This document shows positions 61,006 through 64,000 of a stretch of DNA of 64,000 nt, piece by piece; positions within the stretch are counted from its first letter, which is position 1; the number at the start of each line of letters is the position of its first letter. This stretch comes from Corynebacterium choanae. GTDB lineage: Bacteria > Actinomycetota > Actinomycetes > Mycobacteriales > Mycobacteriaceae. A model generated the notes under the pieces. The model worked only from the letters and a program-made list of their open reading frames with translations. It was not told the DNA's origin and ran no database searches. The stretch spans positions 992,001 to 1,056,000 of the forward strand of contig NZ_CP033896.1 in assembly GCF_003813965.1 (NCBI RefSeq), given 5' to 3'. Both the position numbers and the translations under genes were made by a program.

Positions 61006-64000
61006 GTGAAACGCTTGCATATTCGGAGACTAATCGCCTTATCTGCTGCTTGTAGCCTCATAATGACGGCCGTAAATGTGTCAATAGGGATTTCAGCTGA
61101 AGGGTCGCCTATCGGATCAGTTGGGGCAACGGTAGGGTTTGCGCCCGCAGTTGCGGCAGCTGATGAACTCAGCGATTCGGTGGAATTGGATGAAGATATT
61201 CCGCTGATGATCACCGACACGGACACTGGTGGCAGGCCATCGCCATCTATTGTGTACCGGTGGGATCGGCGATTCCCCACCCCGGGGAAGGGGACAACCG
61301 GGGCACCGACACCTGCTAAAGAGGTGTATATCTCCGGCAAAGGCAACATCACGCTCGCGTCAGATGCAGAAGATTTTTCGCCGATTGATGCGTCAATCAC
61401 TTTCGCCCCAGATTTCGTCGGCGAAGTGACCCTCAACCATGTGCACCTGCAGCCTTCCAACCCGATGAGTTCCCCGCTGCGGCTGCGCCCGGGTGCCAAC
61501 GTGACGTTGATCCTCAAAGGCCAAAACAAGCTAGAGTCTGCCGGGGACTATCCAGGTATTTGGGTGCAAGGTGTGGACCACTTTGATCGAGCGCACTACA
61601 AAACACACTACGGTACTTTGAAGGTTGTTGCTGCTAAGGATCGCGACCCTTCCTCGCCTGGTGGTATGCCGTGGCCGTTCCAACGCGACGGGCTGGTAGT
61701 GACGTCGAAAGGTGGGGCAGCCATTGGTGGTGCCCGCAGTAATGATCTCGGGAAACAGGCGGGACTTGTTGACGATACCGGTATGGGAATCGGGGATGCA
61801 CATGCCGGACACATCGAACTCAACGGGGGTGTGATTGTTGCCCGGAATGAACAAGCTGGGGCAGCGACGATCGGTTCCGGGATGGGAGGACATGCGGATG
61901 CGATAGCGATGCGTGATGGGGTGGTGACCGTGCGTGGATCAGCACAACCCGGTCAACCCTCCGGCGCTGCGATTGGGGCTGGGGCCTATGGTGAAGTGCG
62001 CACGATTGATATCGGTGAAGTGGAGCTGATGGCTTGCCATCAAGGTGATAGCGCGTCGACGTATATCACCGGATCATGTAGCCCAACAGGCCACTCTGGG
62101 GCGGCGGTTATTGGCGGGGGAACCAATGCAAAAAGTGAAAGTATTTTCCTTGACACTCGCGATAAGCTCGCAACACTATTGGGCGGCGACTATCCGATTC
62201 TCGGCAGCGGCGGGGATATCGATGGCACCTTGCCGGAACCCTTCGGGGAGGTGGTGGGCTATTCCGGTACTTTCACCTTGATTCAACCAAGTGGTACACC
62301 GGGGATTGCGCCGGCAAACAAAGTAGAAAATACAGGCGCTGCAATCTATATCGATGACCCCAGCCAGTTGCTGTCTAGTTCACCTGCGTCAATGGTGGAT
62401 CAGCAGGGGCATCCGCTGGCGCTGTTGAAAGCACCGTTTCCACGACCAGTGCTTACTGTGGCAGTTGATGGGGTATCCCAACATGCCCCGCGGCCGCATG
62501 AGTTGTACCGTTTCGCCCCGGAAAAGCCTGGTCTGATGGGGCTTCGCACAAAAACACTGGTGGAACGCTATTTTTGGGTGCGTGAGCAAGACGCCAATCT
62601 CGATATGCAGGTGGAACCATTAATTCGCAACGTGCACCATTATCGGTGGGATAGTCAGCAGCGCGAATTTATTCTAGACACCGATCTTGCCCATCCGGAG
62701 TTTCTCTCCGGACCTACCTTAGACAGCTGGAACTATGGCGACGCCGAAGCGTCGCCGCAGGTCAGTGTCACCAACGGTAATGTTTCCTTCGAATATCGGT
62801 TACAAGGCACCGAAGAATGGCAGCCATACCGGAAAACCCCTGGCCGAATCCCGCCTGGGGCCTATGAACTTCGCGGAATCATCACCGGGCAAGACATCGA
62901 AGATCCGGTGTACAGCGAACCTGTTGATTTCACGGTTGCCGATGGGGCGCCGCCACCACCGCCGGTGTTCACGCTCACTGAATATGAGTGGAAAGAGTAT
63001 TACACCGACGAGGATCTTCCCCAAGTCCCTGGCGGCCATTTGCAATTCCCGCAGGGACAATCGGAGCCAAGGACCTTTGGTCGGCAACTGTTTTGGGTTG
63101 ACTTCATCTCTGATAAGAATCCCGCCTACAACCACTATCTGCTGGCCATGCCGGTCAACATTGTCCAAATCAAAAACCGCTGGTTGGCGGATCAACCTGC
63201 TGCAATCCCTGATATCGCCGAAGGGGAGCAGCTCGTGGTGAAAGGCAAAGCACTCTACGGGGAGCAGGACGAATATATTCTTCGACTGCGCCACGACACC
63301 GACGGGCAAGGCAATCTCCTGCCGGATGCAACCTTTGAGCGTTACGACTTTCTTGATCCGCAGGCGCCACCACTTGCACCCGGCCAATGGTCAGCACAAC
63401 TGGGTGTTGAAGGCAACTATGTTCGTGCCGATCTGGTCACCGATCTTGTGTTTAGGGTGCAGCCAAAAACTAACACGTGGACAACCCGGCCACAGGTAGC
63501 CGATGTGATCGCAGGCGAACAGCCGGTGGTCACTGCGGCAGCAGACTTTGGTGAAATCGTCACCCGCTACAGCAGCAGCCCGGATGGGCCTTGGCAGGAG
63601 CACTTCGATACGAATGCAACACCTGGGGTGTATTACGCGCAAGTTCAGGCAACGAGCAGCGGTCATGCGCCGCTGACTGAAGTGGTCACCTTCAAAGTCC
63701 TTCCCGTCCCGAAACCTACCCCGGTGCAGAAAGCAAATGCGTGGACTATCGCACCACATATTGACGGCTGGCAATATGGGCAGCCGGCACAGCATCCGAC
63801 AGTTGCTGCGAAGTTCGGGAAAGTAAAACTGGGCTATTCCCGGGACAAGGACGGCACCTTCGGTGATCTTCCAGCTCATCCTGTTGCCGGAACCTGGTAT
63901 CTGCGTGCGGCCGTTGCAGCTACCGACACCTACACCGGGTTAGACCAAGTAATCCCATTTACGATCACCCGTGCACCAGCACAACCGCCACAGGTGCAGC
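61006..64000 (+). CDS. Large secreted surface protein with repeat domains (partial, runs off the window)
   Basis: An uninterrupted frame of 998 codons with no stop before the window ends. It starts with a basic segment and a signal helix (RRLIALSAACSLIMTAVNVS), with likely cleavage after AVAAA. The N-terminal domain (to about residue 420) is a glycine-rich beta-helix-like region with recurring AIGG/AIGAG/VIGGG turns (GGAAIGGARS, TIGSGMGG, AAVIGGGTN). From about residue 823 two tandem modules of roughly 88 residues appear (NTWTTRPQV..., NAWTIAPHIDGWQYGQPAQ...), each ending in a G-x-Y/W-Y-x-x-A strand. Such repeats are common in cell-surface proteins of Firmicutes and Actinobacteria. GTG 61006 gives the best signal peptide; ATG 60973 is an alternative. 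Likely an adhesin; no sorting signal is visible because the 3' end is missing. Confidence 0.88.
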   Translation, partial: MKRLHIRRLIALSAACSLIMTAVNVSIGISAEGSPIGSVGATVGFAPAVAAADELSDSVELDEDIPLMITDTDTGGRPSPSIVYRWDRRFPTPGKGTTGAPTPAKEVYISGKGNITLASDAEDFSPIDASITFAPDFVGEVTLNHVHLQPSNPMSSPLRLRPGANVTLILKGQNKLESAGDYPGIWVQGVDHFDRAHYKTHYGTLKVVAAKDRDPSSPGGMPWPFQRDGLVVTSKGGAAIGGARSNDLGKQAGLVDDTGMGIGDAHAGHIELNGGVIVARNEQAGAATIGSGMGGHADAIAMRDGVVTVRGSAQPGQPSGAAIGAGAYGEVRTIDIGEVELMACHQGDSASTYITGSCSPTGHSGAAVIGGGTNAKSESIFLDTRDKLATLLGGDYPILGSGGDIDGTLPEPFGEVVGYSGTFTLIQPSGTPGIAPANKVENTGAAIYIDDPSQLLSSSPASMVDQQGHPLALLKAPFPRPVLTVAVDGVSQHAPRPHELYRFAPEKPGLMGLRTKTLVERYFWVREQDANLDMQVEPLIRNVHHYRWDSQQREFILDTDLAHPEFLSGPTLDSWNYGDAEASPQVSVTNGNVSFEYRLQGTEEWQPYRKTPGRIPPGAYELRGIITGQDIEDPVYSEPVDFTVADGAPPPPPVFTLTEYEWKEYYTDEDLPQVPGGHLQFPQGQSEPRTFGRQLFWVDFISDKNPAYNHYLLAMPVNIVQIKNRWLADQPAAIPDIAEGEQLVVKGKALYGEQDEYILRLRHDTDGQGNLLPDATFERYDFLDPQAPPLAPGQWSAQLGVEGNYVRADLVTDLVFRVQPKTNTWTTRPQVADVIAGEQPVVTAAADFGEIVTRYSSSPDGPWQEHFDTNATPGVYYAQVQATSSGHAPLTEVVTFKVLPVPKPTPVQKANAWTIAPHIDGWQYGQPAQHPTVAAKFGKVKLGYSRDKDGTFGDLPAHPVAGTWYLRAAVAATDTYTGLDQVIPFTITRAPAQPPQVQ

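Noticed and set aside
1..64000. CRISPR arrays, rRNA and tRNA genes
   Set aside because: No regularly spaced repeats, no rRNA-like sequence and no complete cloverleaf were seen when reading both strands by eye.

Overview
The window reads like a chromosomal segment of a mycolic-acid actinobacterium, most likely a Corynebacterium. The evidence is the conserved set typA - lpqW-like lipoprotein - mshB - small membrane protein - fdxC - dapC and, further on, dapD. This is the gene order known from Mycobacterium and Corynebacterium. Base composition is moderate (mid-50s GC by eye), with GTG and TTG starts and several apparently leaderless starts. No tRNA, rRNA or CRISPR array was recognised. Coding density is unusually low for this group, with many intergenic stretches of 0.4-1.6 kb.

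Region 1 (1-16.8 kb, housekeeping and transport): the end of an ECF transporter operon (ATPase tail, EcfT), an MFS permease, a secreted trypsin-like protease, an FNT-family channel, a DUF402 protein, a secreted protein, TypA/BipA, an OPT-family peptide or metal-chelate transporter, and an enlarged LpqW-like lipoprotein. Region 2 (17.2-24.2 kb): MshB (mycothiol synthesis), a small membrane protein, the 7Fe ferredoxin FdxC with a strong terminator, DapC (lysine/DAP pathway), a RluA-family pseudouridine synthase and a GtrA-family protein.

Region 3 (25.3-35.4 kb): a sugar-catabolic locus lying between dapC and dapD. It has a lipoprotein binding protein, a double-NBD ATPase, two permeases, a LacI-type regulator, a TIM-barrel epimerase, an AraD-type aldolase/epimerase and an FGGY kinase. 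A LacI-like palindrome sits just upstream of the binding-protein gene. The set suggests import of a pentose or similar sugar, epimerisation, phosphorylation, and conversion to a pentose-phosphate intermediate. dapD follows, then a decayed gene on the minus strand.

Region 4 (37.9-56.5 kb): a surface-glycan locus. A minus-strand run encodes a CgeB-like/GT2 glycosyltransferase, WecB (UDP-GlcNAc 2-epimerase), a UDP-sugar dehydrogenase (Ugd), an unknown protein, a tandem GT2 protein, a second unknown, a tandem GT4 protein, a membrane-anchored unknown and WecC (UDP-ManNAc dehydrogenase). Several genes are coupled by 1-8 nt overlaps. Facing them are an ABC-2 exporter (Wzm/Wzt-like), a heparinase II/III-like protein and another glycosyltransferase. 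Together they could make UDP-GlcA and UDP-ManNAcA, polymerise a uronic-acid-rich glycan and export it. I regard this as the best candidate for an undescribed system.

Region 5 (56.5-64 kb): a decayed mobile-element zone with an ISL3-family transposase remnant and other broken fragments. It is followed by an AbiL/RloA-RloB type anti-phage pair whose second gene carries a frameshift and a stop, and then by the first ~3 kb of a large secreted surface protein that runs off the window.
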